The notes: generated by a model not told the origin, from the sequence alone. A stretch of DNA of 61,230 bases from an uncultured Clostridia bacterium (GCA_944376195.1 CALWBW010000008.1:1-61230); one strand, 5' to 3'; numbered from the stretch's first letter, positions 9,168 to 18,832 are shown. A program made the numbers and translations.

Positions 9168-9548
9168 TTAGATCACAGCGATTGCCTCGATTTCCACAAG
9201 GGCATCTTTTGGCAGGGATACCACAGCCACTGCGGACCGGGCCGGGCAATCTTTTTGAAAAACTGTGCTGTATACTTCGTTCATTGCTGCGAAATCGCCC
9301 ATATTGCGCAGGAAAACCGTTGTTTTCACCACATTTTCGAGACACCCCCCGGCTGCCTCCAGTACGGCTTGTAAATTCATCAGCGACTGCCGCGTCTGCG
9401 TGCGGATATCGCTCCCCGCAAACACGCCGGTTTTGGGATCCACCGGGATTTGACCGGATATAAACAACAACTTTCCGGAAGCGGAGACACCCTGAGAATA
9501 GGGGCCGATTGCCTCCGGCGCACTCTTCGTATAAACCGTTTCCTTCAT
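9168..9548 (-). CDS. ridA: RidA family reactive enamine/imine deaminase
   Basis: Small cytosolic enzyme (126 residues) that hydrolyses reactive enamines and imines made by PLP enzymes such as threonine dehydratase. Family landmarks are APEAIGPYSQG near the N-terminus, FISGQIPVDPKTG, the arginine in CPARSAVAVVSLPKDALVEIEAIAV, and KTTVFLRNMGDFAAMNEVY. The start at 9548 matches the family N-terminus. An upstream in-frame ATG at 9572 would add eight unsupported residues. It has its own promoter and stands alone. Confidence 0.93.
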   Translation of the reverse strand: MKETVYTKSAPEAIGPYSQGVSASGKLLFISGQIPVDPKTGVFAGSDIRTQTRQSLMNLQAVLEAAGGCLENVVKTTVFLRNMGDFAAMNEVYSTVFQKDCPARSAVAVVSLPKDALVEIEAIAVI

Positions 9549-9606
9549 ATTGTCACACTTCTTTCCTTCCATTTTTCCATATTGGGCAGGGAATCGCTCA
9601 ATTTTT

Positions 9607-9635
9607 ATCTTATCATAGCTCGTCCCCTTTGTAAA
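9607..9635 (-). promoter_or_regulatory. Promoter of ridA
   Basis: On the minus strand, TTTACA (9630-9635) and TAAGAT (9607-9612) with a 17-bp spacer, about 60 bp upstream of the ridA start. Confidence 0.45.
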
Positions 9636-9677
9636 GGAACAGAAGGATGCAGCCGGACCTCACTCCCGCAAAGACTG

Positions 9678-9705
9678 TTGCAAACGCAGAAAAATGTGGT
9701 ATACT
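9678..9705 (+). promoter_or_regulatory. Promoter of the parA-parB-serS operon
   Basis: TTGCAA (9678-9683) and TATACT (9700-9705), 16-bp spacer. The leader to parA is about 150 nt. I see no recognisable structure or credible small ORF in it. Confidence 0.55.
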
Positions 9706-9859
9706 ATAGGGTATGAAGTTATACTTCCGGGATGTTTGCGGCAGTTCTTGTGCTTAGCGGTTTCCGCATCCGCGTGAAAACGTCCCACACAGCCCGCTTT
9801 GGCAGGCCGTATTTTTCAGGAAAGGTCTTGCGTTTTTCGCTTTCGGTTTTTACAGGTAC

Positions 9860-10612
9860 ATGGGTAGAATCATTGCGATTGCCAATCAAAAAGGCGGCGT
9901 GGGAAAAACCACTACCGCGGTCAATACGGCGGCGGCGCTGGCACTTGCCGGCCGCCGGGTTTTGCTCTGCGATTTTGACCCGCAGGCAAACGCCACATCC
10001 GGGCTGGGCATTGAAAAAACAACGCTTTCTCGAAGCGTGTACGATGGCCTGACCGGCGGCGTCAGTGCGCAGGAACTGATTCTCCGGACGCGGTTTTGTG
10101 ATGTTTTGCCCTCCAGCATCGCGCTGGCAGGCGCAGAAATTGAGTTGGTCGATTTCCCCGCACGGGAGCATGCGCTGAAAAGGCTTTTGACGCCTGTCTC
10201 TTTTTCTTATGATTTTATTCTCATTGATTGTCCGCCGTCGCTGGGGCTTCTGACGCTGAACGCGCTCTGTGCAGCAGATACGGTGCTTGCACCAATCCAG
10301 TGCGAGTATTATGCGTTGGAGGGGCTTTCTCAGCTCATGCAGACAATACGCAGCGTGAAACGCTCCCTGAACCCATCGCTTACCCTGGAAGGTATTCTGC
10401 TCACCATGTTTGACAGCCGGACAAACCTCTCTCAACAGGTGGTACACGAAGTGAAAAAGCATTTTCCGCGCCAGGTTTTTCCCGTCGTGATTCCGCGCAA
10501 CGTCCGTTTGAGTGAAGCGCCCAGTCACGGCGTACCTGTGATGTATTATGACCGCAGCTCCAAAGGTGCAAAATGTTATGAAAAACTGGCGGAATGCATT
10601 ATTCAAAATTAA
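9860..10612 (+). CDS. parA: ParA/Soj chromosome-partitioning ATPase
   Basis: Deviant Walker-A ATPase that works with ParB to segregate the origin region and, in spore formers, to regulate replication initiation. Motifs seen are KGGVGKTTTA (residues 11-20), the CDFDPQANAT stretch and the Walker B region DFILIDCPPSLGLLTLNAL. The 250 residues are typical of the chromosomal Soj group with no N-terminal DNA-binding extension. The start has only a weak ribosome site (ACAGGT). parB begins 21 bp downstream. Confidence 0.95.
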   Translation: MGRIIAIANQKGGVGKTTTAVNTAAALALAGRRVLLCDFDPQANATSGLGIEKTTLSRSVYDGLTGGVSAQELILRTRFCDVLPSSIALAGAEIELVDFPAREHALKRLLTPVSFSYDFILIDCPPSLGLLTLNALCAADTVLAPIQCEYYALEGLSQLMQTIRSVKRSLNPSLTLEGILLTMFDSRTNLSQQVVHEVKKHFPRQVFPVVIPRNVRLSEAPSHGVPVMYYDRSSKGAKCYEKLAECIIQN

Positions 10613-10633
10613 AATTGCAAACGAGGTGGAACT

Positions 10634-11491
10634 ATGAGTGCAAAAGGTCTGGGACGCGGTCTCTCCGCGCTTTTTGGAGATGACCCGGTCATGGAGGAAC
10701 TTGCCTCGTCCCGTTCCACTCTGCGAATTTCCGATATTGAACCGAATCCCAACCAACCGCGGCGGTACTTTGATCCGGACGCCCTGCAATCATTGGCCGC
10801 TTCCATTCGGGAAAACGGGCTCTTGCAGCCGCTTGTCGTGCGCCGGAGCGGAGAGGGGCTTTATCAAATCATTGCCGGGGAACGGCGCTGGCGTGCCTGC
10901 CGTTTGGCCGGTCTGACGGAGGTTCCCGCTGTGATTCTGGAGGCGGATGACCTGCACGCGGCGCAGCTTGCGCTGATTGAAAACCTCCAGCGAGAAGACC
11001 TGAACCCCATTGAGGAAGCCAATGGATACCGAACGCTGATGGAAACCTTCGGGCTGACACAGGAGGAAACCGCCCAGCGCGTCGGACGTTCCCGGCCGGC
11101 TGTTGCAAATGCCCTCCGGCTGTTGTCGCTCTCCGAAGAACTGCGCAAGATGGTGGAACAGGGGACGCTGTCGGCGGGTCACGCGCGTGCGCTTCTCCCG
11201 ATTCCCGACGAGGCGCTTCGCCTTGAAACGGCGGAATATGCAGTGGCGCAAGCACTGAGTGTGCGAGAGCTGGAGCAGTATGTCCGGCGCCTGCTTACGC
11301 AAAAAAAAGCGCAGCCCGCTGTGCCAGCAGTCGACTATGCCGGAGCGCTTGGTCAAAGGCTCTCCCAGTCGCTCGGGCGTCGGATTACGGTGAAACCCGG
11401 ACGAAAAAAGGGCAAAATAGAAATAGAATACTACGGTAACGAAGATCTTGATACGTTGATTGCGCTGCTGGAACAAGCAGCGGAGAAATAG
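10634..11491 (+). CDS. parB: ParB/Spo0J chromosome-partitioning protein
   Basis: Centromere-binding CTPase/clamp that loads at parS and spreads along DNA, the partner of ParA. The N-terminal KGLGRGLSALFGDD stimulates ParA. The CTPase domain contains NPNQPRRYFD and the GERRWRA motif (IIAGERRWRACRLAG). The helix-turn-helix QEETAQRVGRSRPAVANALRLL is followed by a C-terminal dimerisation region. 285 residues, full length. A GAGG ribosome site precedes the ATG. No parS site was recognised nearby. Confidence 0.95.
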   Translation: MSAKGLGRGLSALFGDDPVMEELASSRSTLRISDIEPNPNQPRRYFDPDALQSLAASIRENGLLQPLVVRRSGEGLYQIIAGERRWRACRLAGLTEVPAVILEADDLHAAQLALIENLQREDLNPIEEANGYRTLMETFGLTQEETAQRVGRSRPAVANALRLLSLSEELRKMVEQGTLSAGHARALLPIPDEALRLETAEYAVAQALSVRELEQYVRRLLTQKKAQPAVPAVDYAGALGQRLSQSLGRRITVKPGRKKGKIEIEYYGNEDLDTLIALLEQAAEK

Positions 11492-11508
11492 AAAGGCAGG
11501 CTTTTACC

Positions 11509-12795
11509 ATGATTGATATAAAAAAGATCCGGGAAGAAACGGACGCCGTAAAGGCAGGACTCGCAGCAAAGGAGTATAACGCGGATGAGCAGATTGACCG
11601 TATTCTTGTACTGGATGTGCAGCGTCGTGAATTGATCGGACGCAGCGAAGCGCTGAAGGCGGAGCAGAACAAAACCTCCAAGGAAATTCCGGCCATCAAA
11701 AAGGCCGGCGGAGATACGGCGCCGATTTTTGCGCGAATGAAAGAACTTTCAAACGAAGGGAAACAGGTGGAGACCCAGCTTCGCGATGTTGAGGCGGAAT
11801 ATCGTACGCTGATGCTCTCATTACCCAATCTTCCGGATCCCGATTTAAAGCCCGGCGGGAAGGAAAACAACGAACCGCTCCGCTACTATGGCGAACCGCA
11901 TCATTTTGACTTTGAACCGAAAAACCATGTGGATCTCTGCACGGATCTGGGCCTCATTGATTATACCCGCGGCACCAAGTTGTCCGGCGCGGGCTTTTGG
12001 ATCTATCGTGGAATGGGCGCGCGCCTGGAATGGGCTCTTTTAAATTATTTCATTGATACGCATCTTGCCGACGGGTATGAACTCGTGCTCGTCCCGCATA
12101 TGCTGGGTTACGAATGCGGCCTGACAGCCGGTCAGTTCCCCAAGTTTGAGGACGACGTTTACTGGCTTGAAACCGCAGAAGATGAACGCCGCCGTTTTAT
12201 GCTGCCCACCGCAGAAACAGCGCTGGTCAGCCTGCATCGCGATGAAATTCTGACGGAGGCCGAACTTCCGCGTAAATACATTTCCTATACGCCTTGCTTC
12301 CGCCGTGAGGCCGGCTCCTATCGCGCGGACGAGCGTGGAATGGTACGCGGGCATCAGTTCAACAAAGTGGAAATGGTGCAGTACACCCTGCCGGAAAAGT
12401 CCGACGAGGCTTTTGAAGAGCTTGTCGGAAAAGCAGAAGCGTTGGTGCGCGGACTCGGATTCCATTTCCGTACGGTCAAGCTGGCGGCCGCCGATTGTTC
12501 CGCCTCCATGGCGCGGACCTATGACATTGAGATCAATATCCCATCCATGAATGGCTATAAGGAAGTTTCCTCCGTTTCAAACGCCCGGGATTATCAGGCA
12601 CGCCGCGGTTCCATCCGTTTCCGCCGCGAAGCCACCGGCAAAACGGAGTTTGTGCATACGTTAAACGGTTCCGGGCTTGCAACCTCCCGTATCCTGCCCG
12701 CGCTCGTCGAACAAAATCAGCGGGCGGACGGTTCTATCGTTGTACCGGAAGTTCTGCGAAAATATTTGGGTGGAATTGAGATTATTTCAAAATAG
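11509..12795 (+). CDS. serS: Seryl-tRNA synthetase
   Basis: Class II aminoacyl-tRNA synthetase charging tRNA-Ser and tRNA-Sec. The N-terminal helical arm (about residues 1-100) precedes the catalytic domain. Motif 2 (TPCFRREAGSYRADERGM) and motif 3 (NGSGLATSRILPALVEQ) are intact. 428 residues is standard. It lies 17 bp behind parB and is probably co-transcribed with parAB. This arrangement is seen near the origin in other Clostridia. No T-box leader is seen. Confidence 0.96.
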   Translation: MIDIKKIREETDAVKAGLAAKEYNADEQIDRILVLDVQRRELIGRSEALKAEQNKTSKEIPAIKKAGGDTAPIFARMKELSNEGKQVETQLRDVEAEYRTLMLSLPNLPDPDLKPGGKENNEPLRYYGEPHHFDFEPKNHVDLCTDLGLIDYTRGTKLSGAGFWIYRGMGARLEWALLNYFIDTHLADGYELVLVPHMLGYECGLTAGQFPKFEDDVYWLETAEDERRRFMLPTAETALVSLHRDEILTEAELPRKYISYTPCFRREAGSYRADERGMVRGHQFNKVEMVQYTLPEKSDEAFEELVGKAEALVRGLGFHFRTVKLAAADCSASMARTYDIEINIPSMNGYKEVSSVSNARDYQARRGSIRFRREATGKTEFVHTLNGSGLATSRILPALVEQNQRADGSIVVPEVLRKYLGGIEIISK

Positions 12796-12880
12796 TTTTT
12801 GATTAAAAGGCCGCGCTGCGGGATTCCCGCATGGTCGGGCGCAGGCCAAAACCATGGATTCTTCTTAAACGGGAGATGTT

Positions 12881-13408
12881 ATGGATAGAGCCATCACCTG
12901 TTGCTTTACCGGGCACCGTCCGGAAAAAATGCCGTTTTCCCTGTCACCCTATAGTTTTGACCTGCATGCTTTCCGTAGAAACCTTGAATACGCGGTGCAG
13001 CGTGCCGTTTTAGATGGATACCGTCATTTTATAACAGGGATGAGCCGCGGCATGGATTTATGGGCCGCCATGTGTGTGCTGGATTTCAAACGCGCCTATC
13101 CCGGCCTGACGCTGGAAGCGGCAATTCCCTGCCCGGAACAGGCAGACCGTTGGGACTCCGGTGATGTACGGCTTTATCAACTCGTGCTTTCCCGGTGCGA
13201 TGCCAAAACGGTCTTATCCCCGCACTATCACGCCGGTTGTATGGAAAAGCGGAACCGGTATATGGTAGACCATTCCTCACTCCTGATTGCGGCGTTTGAC
13301 GGCCGGCGCGGCGGTACGTATAATACTTGTGCCTATGCGGATCGAAAAGGAGTTCGGATTTATAATATTTTAGCCGATGAACAAGATTACACAGGAACCA
13401 TTTTTTAA
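12881..13408 (+). CDS. SLOG family protein (DUF1273/YpsA-like)
   Basis: Cytosolic Rossmann-like SLOG domain protein of the YpsA group. These bind nucleotide-type ligands, and some affect cell division. The 175 residues open with CCFTGHRPEKMPF, carry FITGMSRGMDLWAA (the family glycine-rich site) and EAAIPCPEQADRW, and end in the FDGRRGGTYNTCAYA block. Start ATG at 12881 with GGAG 8 nt upstream. The 85-bp gap after serS contains a small GC-rich inverted repeat (around 12814-12829) without a T run. Function in this organism unknown. Confidence 0.85.
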   Translation: MDRAITCCFTGHRPEKMPFSLSPYSFDLHAFRRNLEYAVQRAVLDGYRHFITGMSRGMDLWAAMCVLDFKRAYPGLTLEAAIPCPEQADRWDSGDVRLYQLVLSRCDAKTVLSPHYHAGCMEKRNRYMVDHSSLLIAAFDGRRGGTYNTCAYADRKGVRIYNILADEQDYTGTIF

Positions 13409-13440
13409 CCAGGCGGGAAGGCTGCTACGGAGGTGAACCT

Positions 13441-13782
13441 ATGCTGATTGAAAACGAATACGGCACCATTGATATTACCAACGACGTCATTGCCGACATC
13501 GTCGCCAGCCATTGTTATGGCGTCCATGGAATGGCCAACAAGAACAAACTTGACGGGCTCGTCCAACTCTTCAAACGGGATTCGAACCGTAAGGGCATTC
13601 AGGTAGAAGTCGTGGACAACGAAACGGTAAATATTGAACTTCACATTGTCGTGCGGCACGGCGTCAATATTGCCGCCGCCGGAGATTCCATCATCAGTGA
13701 AGTGCGTTATAATGTCGAAAAACTGACCGGTGTGAAGGTCGGCCGCGTCGACGTATTTGTCGATTCGCTCATGACAGACTGA
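13441..13782 (+). CDS. Asp23/Gls24 family protein (YloU-like)
   Basis: Small cytosolic Asp23 domain protein of 113 residues, the type encoded just before the DAK2 kinase gene in many Firmicutes (yloU-yloV). The fold is visible in GTIDITNDVIADIVA, the VDNETVNIELHIVVRHGVNI strand pair and the C-terminal VKVGRVDVFVDSL. A strong GGAGGTG ribosome site precedes the ATG. Family members are linked to envelope stress and lipid metabolism. The exact role is not settled. Confidence 0.9.
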   Translation: MLIENEYGTIDITNDVIADIVASHCYGVHGMANKNKLDGLVQLFKRDSNRKGIQVEVVDNETVNIELHIVVRHGVNIAAAGDSIISEVRYNVEKLTGVKVGRVDVFVDSLMTD

Positions 13783-13817
13783 ACAGTGCAAGAATTACGG
13801 CGAGAGGGTGAAAATTT

Positions 13818-15467
13818 TTGGAGAATTATATAGACGGCGCCGCTTTTCGGCAAATGGTGATTCAGGCGGCATATGCAGTTGAGGCACGAAAGAAAGAATT
13901 AAATGATTTAAATGTTTTCCCGGTTCCGGACGGCGATACGGGAATCAATATGAGCGCGACGATTAACGCCGCCGCGCGGGAACTGGAAAAATCGGAGGGA
14001 GAAACGCTTGGGGAAGTGGCGGATAAAGCCGCCATGTGCATGCTGCGCGGGGCGCGCGGGAACTCGGGCGTCATTACTTCTCTGCTCTTTCGCGGCTTTT
14101 CCAAACGGGTAAAAGGTCTGGACGGCGGCGACGCCTTGGTGATTGCGGAAGCTCTGCGCGAAGGCGTCGACGCCGCGTATAAAGCAGTGATGCGTCCGGC
14201 GGAGGGAACCATTCTAACCGTTTCCATGAAAGCGGCGCAGGCCGCCGTGGAGGCGGCGAAGGCGACGGGCAATCTGCGCGTAACCTTCAGTTCTGCAAGC
14301 GACGCCGCGAAACGCGCGCTTGCAGAAACCACCCAGCAAAATCCGGTTTTAAAAAAAGCCGGTGTTGTAGATGCCGGAGGCGCCGGGTACGTCATCATTT
14401 TGGATGCCATGCTCGCCTATATGCGTGGGGAAAGCATAGCGCGTACCGTTGTGGAGGACGCGCCGTCGGATACCAATCCTTTTGACGCGTTTGATACGGA
14501 AGAAATCAATTTTACCTATTGCACCGAGTTTATTATCGACCGTTCCGGCGCGGGGAACCCCGCCGATCTGCGTGCATTTTTGGAAACTATCGGCGATTGC
14601 GTTGTGGTAGTGGATGACGATGAAATCGTAAAAGTACATGTTCATACCAATAATCCTGGTCAGGCGATTGAAAAAGCGCTGGAATTGGGATCACTTGACC
14701 GAATTAAAATCGAGAATATGAAAATCCAGCACACGCAAAAGGTAATCTCCTCACCCAAACCTCCCGAGATTCCGACGGCGGAACCCGCTCCGGTTTCTGA
14801 AGAGGAAAAACCGTATGGGTTTGTCGCCGTGGCAGCCGGAGATGGACTGCACAACATTTTCCGCGATCTCGGAGTTGACGTGGTAGTCGATGGCGGCCAG
14901 ACTATGAATCCCTCTACGGACGATCTCCTCCATGCTGTGGAATCCGTTAACGCCAAAGTTACCTTCATTTTGCCAAACAACAAAAACATCATTATGGCCG
15001 CACAGCAGGTTGCGCCGTTGACTGACCGGAAAATCCTCGTTGTCCAGACGAAGACAGTTTCCGAGGGGATTTCCGCCATGCTTTCTTTCGACGCGGATAC
15101 CACGCCGGATGAAAACCTGATGGCCATGGAGGCCGCCGCATCCTGTGTGAACACCGGAGAAATTACTTACGCGGCTCGTGACAGCGTATACGAGGACCGG
15201 AAGATCCGTGAAGGCGATACGCTTGCCCTGCTCAATGGGAAACTGCTGGATGCCGGCAGGCGGCAGTCCGATGTATTGAAGCGCTTGACCCGGGAAATGT
15301 CCCGTAATCGGGATATCAGCTACGTCACGGTACTCTATGGCGAAGGTGTCGAAGAATCCGCAGCACAGGAAGTGCGCGAGTTGTTTGAAAAAGAGCGCAA
15401 GGACGTAGAGGTAGCCGTCATTTACGGCGGTCAGCCGGTGTATTATTACATAATTTCTGCGGAATAA
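13818..15467 (+). CDS. DAK2-domain fatty acid kinase-like protein (YloV/FakA)
   Basis: Catalytic subunit type of the two-component fatty acid kinase, which phosphorylates fatty acids bound to a FakB carrier. The N-terminal DAK2/DhaL domain has NVFPVPDGDTGINM with metal-binding aspartates D38 and D40, and RGARGNSGVITS. The middle domain (about 210-300) and a C-terminal DegV-like/DUF1949 region (about 315-549) follow. 549 residues matches FakA. The start is TTG at 13818, supported by GAGAGGG upstream and by alignment to family N-termini (YIDGAAF). No FakB gene is in the window. Confidence 0.9.
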   Translation: MENYIDGAAFRQMVIQAAYAVEARKKELNDLNVFPVPDGDTGINMSATINAAARELEKSEGETLGEVADKAAMCMLRGARGNSGVITSLLFRGFSKRVKGLDGGDALVIAEALREGVDAAYKAVMRPAEGTILTVSMKAAQAAVEAAKATGNLRVTFSSASDAAKRALAETTQQNPVLKKAGVVDAGGAGYVIILDAMLAYMRGESIARTVVEDAPSDTNPFDAFDTEEINFTYCTEFIIDRSGAGNPADLRAFLETIGDCVVVVDDDEIVKVHVHTNNPGQAIEKALELGSLDRIKIENMKIQHTQKVISSPKPPEIPTAEPAPVSEEEKPYGFVAVAAGDGLHNIFRDLGVDVVVDGGQTMNPSTDDLLHAVESVNAKVTFILPNNKNIIMAAQQVAPLTDRKILVVQTKTVSEGISAMLSFDADTTPDENLMAMEAAASCVNTGEITYAARDSVYEDRKIREGDTLALLNGKLLDAGRRQSDVLKRLTREMSRNRDISYVTVLYGEGVEESAAQEVRELFEKERKDVEVAVIYGGQPVYYYIISAE

Positions 15468-15503
15468 GTGCTTTGTTTTCAAAATTTATCAAACAAAACG
15501 CCG

Positions 15504-15530
15504 AAGCCGTCCCATAAGGGACGGCTTTGT
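15504..15530 (+). terminator. Terminator after the DAK2 gene
   Basis: AAGCCGTCCC-ATAA-GGGACGGCTT hairpin followed by a short T-rich tail. Confidence 0.75.
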
Positions 15531-15591
15531 TCGGTATGAATACAGCCGATAAAATGACCGCAAAATTGTCGAAAACGACGGAGAAAGCCGC

Positions 15592-15621
15592 TTGACTTCC
15601 GGGCGTGCGGCGTGCTATAGT
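15592..15621 (+). promoter_or_regulatory. Promoter of the pflB-pflA operon
   Basis: TTGACT (15592-15597) and TATAGT (15616-15621) with an 18-bp spacer. Transcription would start near 15628, just ahead of the riboswitch. Confidence 0.65.
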
Positions 15622-15639
15622 GAATATAGAAAAGTTAGC

Positions 15640-15713
15640 AGGGTTTCATAACTGACGGACATGTGGGCTACCACAGGGGAATGAAACGCCGGGAAACGCC
15701 GACCGTCTGGGCA
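15640..15713 (+). ncRNA. ZTP (pfl-type) riboswitch aptamer
   Basis: The architecture of the pfl motif is visible. GTTTCAT (15643-15649) pairs with ATGAAAC (15681-15687). Inside, GTGG and CCAC enclose a small loop followed by AGGGGAA. The pseudoknot GACGG (15653-15657) pairs with CCGTC (15703-15707), and the conserved CTGGGCA ends the aptamer. The family binds ZTP/ZMP, the alarmone of 10-formyl-tetrahydrofolate shortage. The 3' end overlaps a terminator hairpin. It stands before pflB, whose product formate feeds one-carbon metabolism. Confidence 0.92.
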
Positions 15714-15743
15714 GCATCACAGAAGTTTGATGCTGCCCTTTTT
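15709..15743 (+). terminator. Riboswitch-controlled intrinsic terminator
   Basis: Perfect 11-bp stem GGGCAGCATCA/TGATGCTGCCC with an 8-nt loop and five T residues. Its 5' arm begins within the conserved GGGCA of the aptamer, so folding of the ligand-bound pseudoknot should exclude the terminator and turn pflB on. Confidence 0.9.
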
Positions 15744-15813
15744 GTTTTCCCGGTCTGCCGACGCATATTTTTAAAATAGACACGATTTGCCGCGACAGAA
15801 CAGGAGGATACCC

Positions 15814-18048
15814 ATGAATACCATACAGTGGGAAGGCTTTGTACCAGGCACATGGCAGGATACCATCGATGTACGGGACTTCATCCAGCATAACTATACG
15901 CCTTACGAAGGAGACGGTGCGTTTCTCACCTCACCGACAGAGCGCACCCGGAAACTGCTGCACAAACTGGAAAACCTGTTCGCACTCGAACGGGAATTCG
16001 GCGGCGTTTTGGACATTGACACCAATACGGTCACCTCGCTGTTGAATTATAAGCCAGGTTATCTGGACCGGGAAAACGAACTGATTGTCGGCCTGCAAAC
16101 CGACCGGCCGCTCAAACGCGGCGTCAATCCATTCGGAGGGCTGCGCATGACGCGCGACGCATGCCACGCGTACGGCTATGAACTTTCCCGGAAAGTGGAA
16201 GATGAATTTCTGTATCGCACGACGCACAACGACGGCGTCTTCCGTGTCTACAACAAAGAAACGCGCGCCGCCCGGCACTGCGGATTGATTACAGGGTTAC
16301 CGGACGCCTATGGAAGAGGACGCATCATCGGCGATTACCGACGCGTCGCGCTCTATGGCATCAACCGCCTGATTGAGGAAAAGCAGCGGGATAAGGACCG
16401 TCTGAGCCTGGAAGACATGGATGTCGACCATATCCGCCAGCAGGAGGAACTATATCAGCAAATCAATTTCCTGGGGAAACTGCGCGATATGGCGGCGCTA
16501 TATGGTTTTGATATTACAAAACCCGCGGAAACCACACAGGAAGCCATCCAGTGGCTGTATTTCGGCTATCTTGGCGCCATCAAAGAACAAAACGGAGCGG
16601 CCATGAGTCTCGGCCGTGTTTCCACGTTTCTTGACATCTATATCGAGCGTGACTTCCGGAAGGGCCGCCTGACGGAAGAACAGGCCCAGGAATTGATGGA
16701 CGATTTCGTAATGAAACTGCGTATGGCGCGTCATTTGCGCACGCCGGAATATAACGAACTCTTCGGCGGGGACCCCATGTGGATCACCGAAGCACTCGGC
16801 GGGATGGGAGAAGACGGCCGTACGCTTGTCACGCGCAACACCTTCCGTATGCTGCATACGCTTTATAACCTGAAACCGGCTGCCGAACCCAATCTGACAG
16901 TCCTGTGGTCGCAGAACCTGCCGGAGTCGTTCAAGCGCTTCTGCGCAAAGGTCTCTTGCGATACCGACGCCATCCAATATGAAAACGACGACCTGATGCG
17001 TCCGCAATTCGGCGACGATTACGCCATTGCCTGCTGTGTTTCCGCCATGAAAATTGGAAAGCAGATGCAATTTTTCGGAGCGCGCGCCAATCTTGCCAAG
17101 CTTTTGCTGATGGCTCTGAATGGCGGGCGGGATGAAAAACAGAATATTCAGGTGGGCCCTGTCCATGAGCCGTACCAGGGAGAATATCTGGACTATGACA
17201 AGGTCTTGGAACTGCTTGATTTTTACCGTCCTTGGCTTGCGCGCATGTATGCGAATACCATGAACGTCATTCACTACATGCATGATAAGTACGCCTATGA
17301 AAAAACGCAGATGGCCCTGCACGATACGGACGTACACCGCTTCATGGCGTTTGGCATTGCGGGAATGAGCGTGCTGGCCGACTCGCTCTCCGCAATCCGG
17401 TATGCACGTGTGCGCTGTATCCGGGATGAGGAAACTGGACTGATTACTGACTATGAAGTCTCGGGAGAGTATCCCGCCTTCGGCAACGACGACGACCGCG
17501 TAGACCGAATTGCCTGTGAGCAGGTCGAAGCGTTTTATCGCGAACTGGCCAAACAGAAACTTTACCGCGGCGCGGAGCCGACGCTTTCCATTCTGACCAT
17601 CACCTCAAACGTTGTCTACGGGAAAAAAACCGGTTCCACACCGGACGGCCGCAAAGCCGGCGAACCGTTTGCGCCCGGCGCCAATCCCATGCACGGTCGG
17701 GAGAAAAACGGCGCCCTGGCCGCGCTCAACTCTGTGGCAAAACTCTCCTATCGCTACTGCAAAGACGGAATTTCCAACACCTTCTCCATTGTGCCGCAGG
17801 CGCTTGGTAAAACGGAAGCAGATCGTCTTACCAATTTGATCGCCATTTTAGACGGATATTTCGGGCAAATGGCGCACCATTTAAACGTCAACGTCTTAAA
17901 CCGGGAGACACTGATCGACGCCTATCATAACCCGGAAAAGTATCCCAATCTGACAATCCGCGTTTCCGGTTATGCCGTCAACTTCTATAAGCTGACGCGG
18001 GAACAACAGCGCGAGGTCATTGCGCGGACATTCCACGAAACCATGTAA
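15814..18048 (+). CDS. pflB: Formate C-acetyltransferase (pyruvate formate-lyase)
   Basis: Glycyl-radical enzyme converting pyruvate and CoA to acetyl-CoA and formate in anaerobic fermentation. 744 residues from the ATG at 15814, which has AGGAGG 8 nt upstream. The in-frame ORF from 15787 has no such support. The active-site cysteine pair is C407-C408 ([13 protein letters not shown]). The radical glycine is G719 in RVSGYAVNF near the C-terminus. The family's N-terminal and barrel sequences are complete. The activase gene follows 16 bp downstream. The operon is controlled by the upstream ZTP riboswitch. Confidence 0.97.
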   Translation: MNTIQWEGFVPGTWQDTIDVRDFIQHNYTPYEGDGAFLTSPTERTRKLLHKLENLFALEREFGGVLDIDTNTVTSLLNYKPGYLDRENELIVGLQTDRPLKRGVNPFGGLRMTRDACHAYGYELSRKVEDEFLYRTTHNDGVFRVYNKETRAARHCGLITGLPDAYGRGRIIGDYRRVALYGINRLIEEKQRDKDRLSLEDMDVDHIRQQEELYQQINFLGKLRDMAALYGFDITKPAETTQEAIQWLYFGYLGAIKEQNGAAMSLGRVSTFLDIYIERDFRKGRLTEEQAQELMDDFVMKLRMARHLRTPEYNELFGGDPMWITEALGGMGEDGRTLVTRNTFRMLHTLYNLKPAAEPNLTVLWSQNLPESFKRFCAKVSCDTDAIQYENDDLMRPQFGDDYAIACCVSAMKIGKQMQFFGARANLAKLLLMALNGGRDEKQNIQVGPVHEPYQGEYLDYDKVLELLDFYRPWLARMYANTMNVIHYMHDKYAYEKTQMALHDTDVHRFMAFGIAGMSVLADSLSAIRYARVRCIRDEETGLITDYEVSGEYPAFGNDDDRVDRIACEQVEAFYRELAKQKLYRGAEPTLSILTITSNVVYGKKTGSTPDGRKAGEPFAPGANPMHGREKNGALAALNSVAKLSYRYCKDGISNTFSIVPQALGKTEADRLTNLIAILDGYFGQMAHHLNVNVLNRETLIDAYHNPEKYPNLTIRVSGYAVNFYKLTREQQREVIARTFHETM

Positions 18049-18064
18049 GCGGGAAAGGACAGCT

Positions 18065-18781
18065 ATGGCAGTTATAGGCTACCTCCACTCTCTGCAATCC
18101 CTTGGTGCAGTAGATGGCCCCGGGTTGCGTTATGTCGTTTTCCTGCAGGGCTGCCCGTCCCGGTGTATCTATTGCCACAATCCCGACACCTGGGATTTTT
18201 CGGGCGGTACGCCCTACAAACCGGCAGCTGTTGTCGAAAAAATTCTGCGTTATCGAAGTTATTTGAAAAACGGCGGCGTTACCGTAACCGGCGGGGAACC
18301 GCTTTCTCAACCGGAATTTGTGGCGGAGCTATTTCGTCTGCTTCAGGCAGAGGGCATACATACGGCTCTGGACACCAGTGGCGTATGCGCTCCGGATACC
18401 ACCCGGCAGGTATTGCAATACACAAATCTGGTGCTGGCAGACGTCAAATTCTGTACGGCAGATGCCTACCGGCGGTATTGCGGCATCGACTTTTCTCAGG
18501 TCGTTCAATTTTTAACTCTCGTTCGGGAAATGGGAATCCCCATGTGGGCACGGCATGTCGTCGTCCCCGGCTTAAACGATACACCGGAAGATATCCGTTC
18601 GCTTGCTGCATTTCTCGCCGCATACCCCAATACAGAGAAAGTGGAACTGCTGCCCTTTCGAAAGCTGTGCCTGGAAAAATACCGGCAGTTATCGATCCCC
18701 TTTCCGCTGGAAAACACACCGGAAGCCTCCGACGCCGAAATGACGCGTCTGGCGGAATATTTGCCGCCTTCCCTGCGTTAA
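18065..18781 (+). CDS. pflA: Pyruvate formate-lyase activating enzyme (radical SAM)
   Basis: Radical SAM enzyme that abstracts hydrogen from the PflB glycine to make the active radical. The CxxxCxxC cluster motif is C30, C34, C37 in GCPSRCIYCHNPDTW. GGVTVTGGEPLSQPEF supplies the SAM-binding GGE motif. 238 residues is standard. The ATG at 18065 follows GGGAAAGGA. The upstream in-frame extension overlaps the pflB end and is rejected. A very strong terminator follows. Confidence 0.96.
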   Translation: MAVIGYLHSLQSLGAVDGPGLRYVVFLQGCPSRCIYCHNPDTWDFSGGTPYKPAAVVEKILRYRSYLKNGGVTVTGGEPLSQPEFVAELFRLLQAEGIHTALDTSGVCAPDTTRQVLQYTNLVLADVKFCTADAYRRYCGIDFSQVVQFLTLVREMGIPMWARHVVVPGLNDTPEDIRSLAAFLAAYPNTEKVELLPFRKLCLEKYRQLSIPFPLENTPEASDAEMTRLAEYLPPSLR

Positions 18782-18790
18782 AACACATTC

Positions 18791-18832
18791 AAAACGCCCG
18801 TTATGCAACCTATTGCATAACGGGCGTTTTTT
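18791..18832 (+). terminator. Strong intrinsic terminator after pflBA
   Basis: Perfect 18-bp stem from 18791-18808 to 18813-18830 around a CCTA loop, ending in TTTTTT. Confidence 0.93.

Noticed and set aside
9719..10789. 356-codon antisense ORF opposite parA
   Set aside because: Shadow of parA and its leader. Peptide composition is unlike a real protein.
9549..11491. parS sites near parAB
   Set aside because: I looked for TGTTTCACGTGAAACA-like palindromes and found only fragments such as GCGTGAAACGC at about 10353, not a full site.
12814..12846. Terminator between serS and the SLOG gene
   Set aside because: The GC-rich inverted repeat has almost no loop in its best register and no T run.
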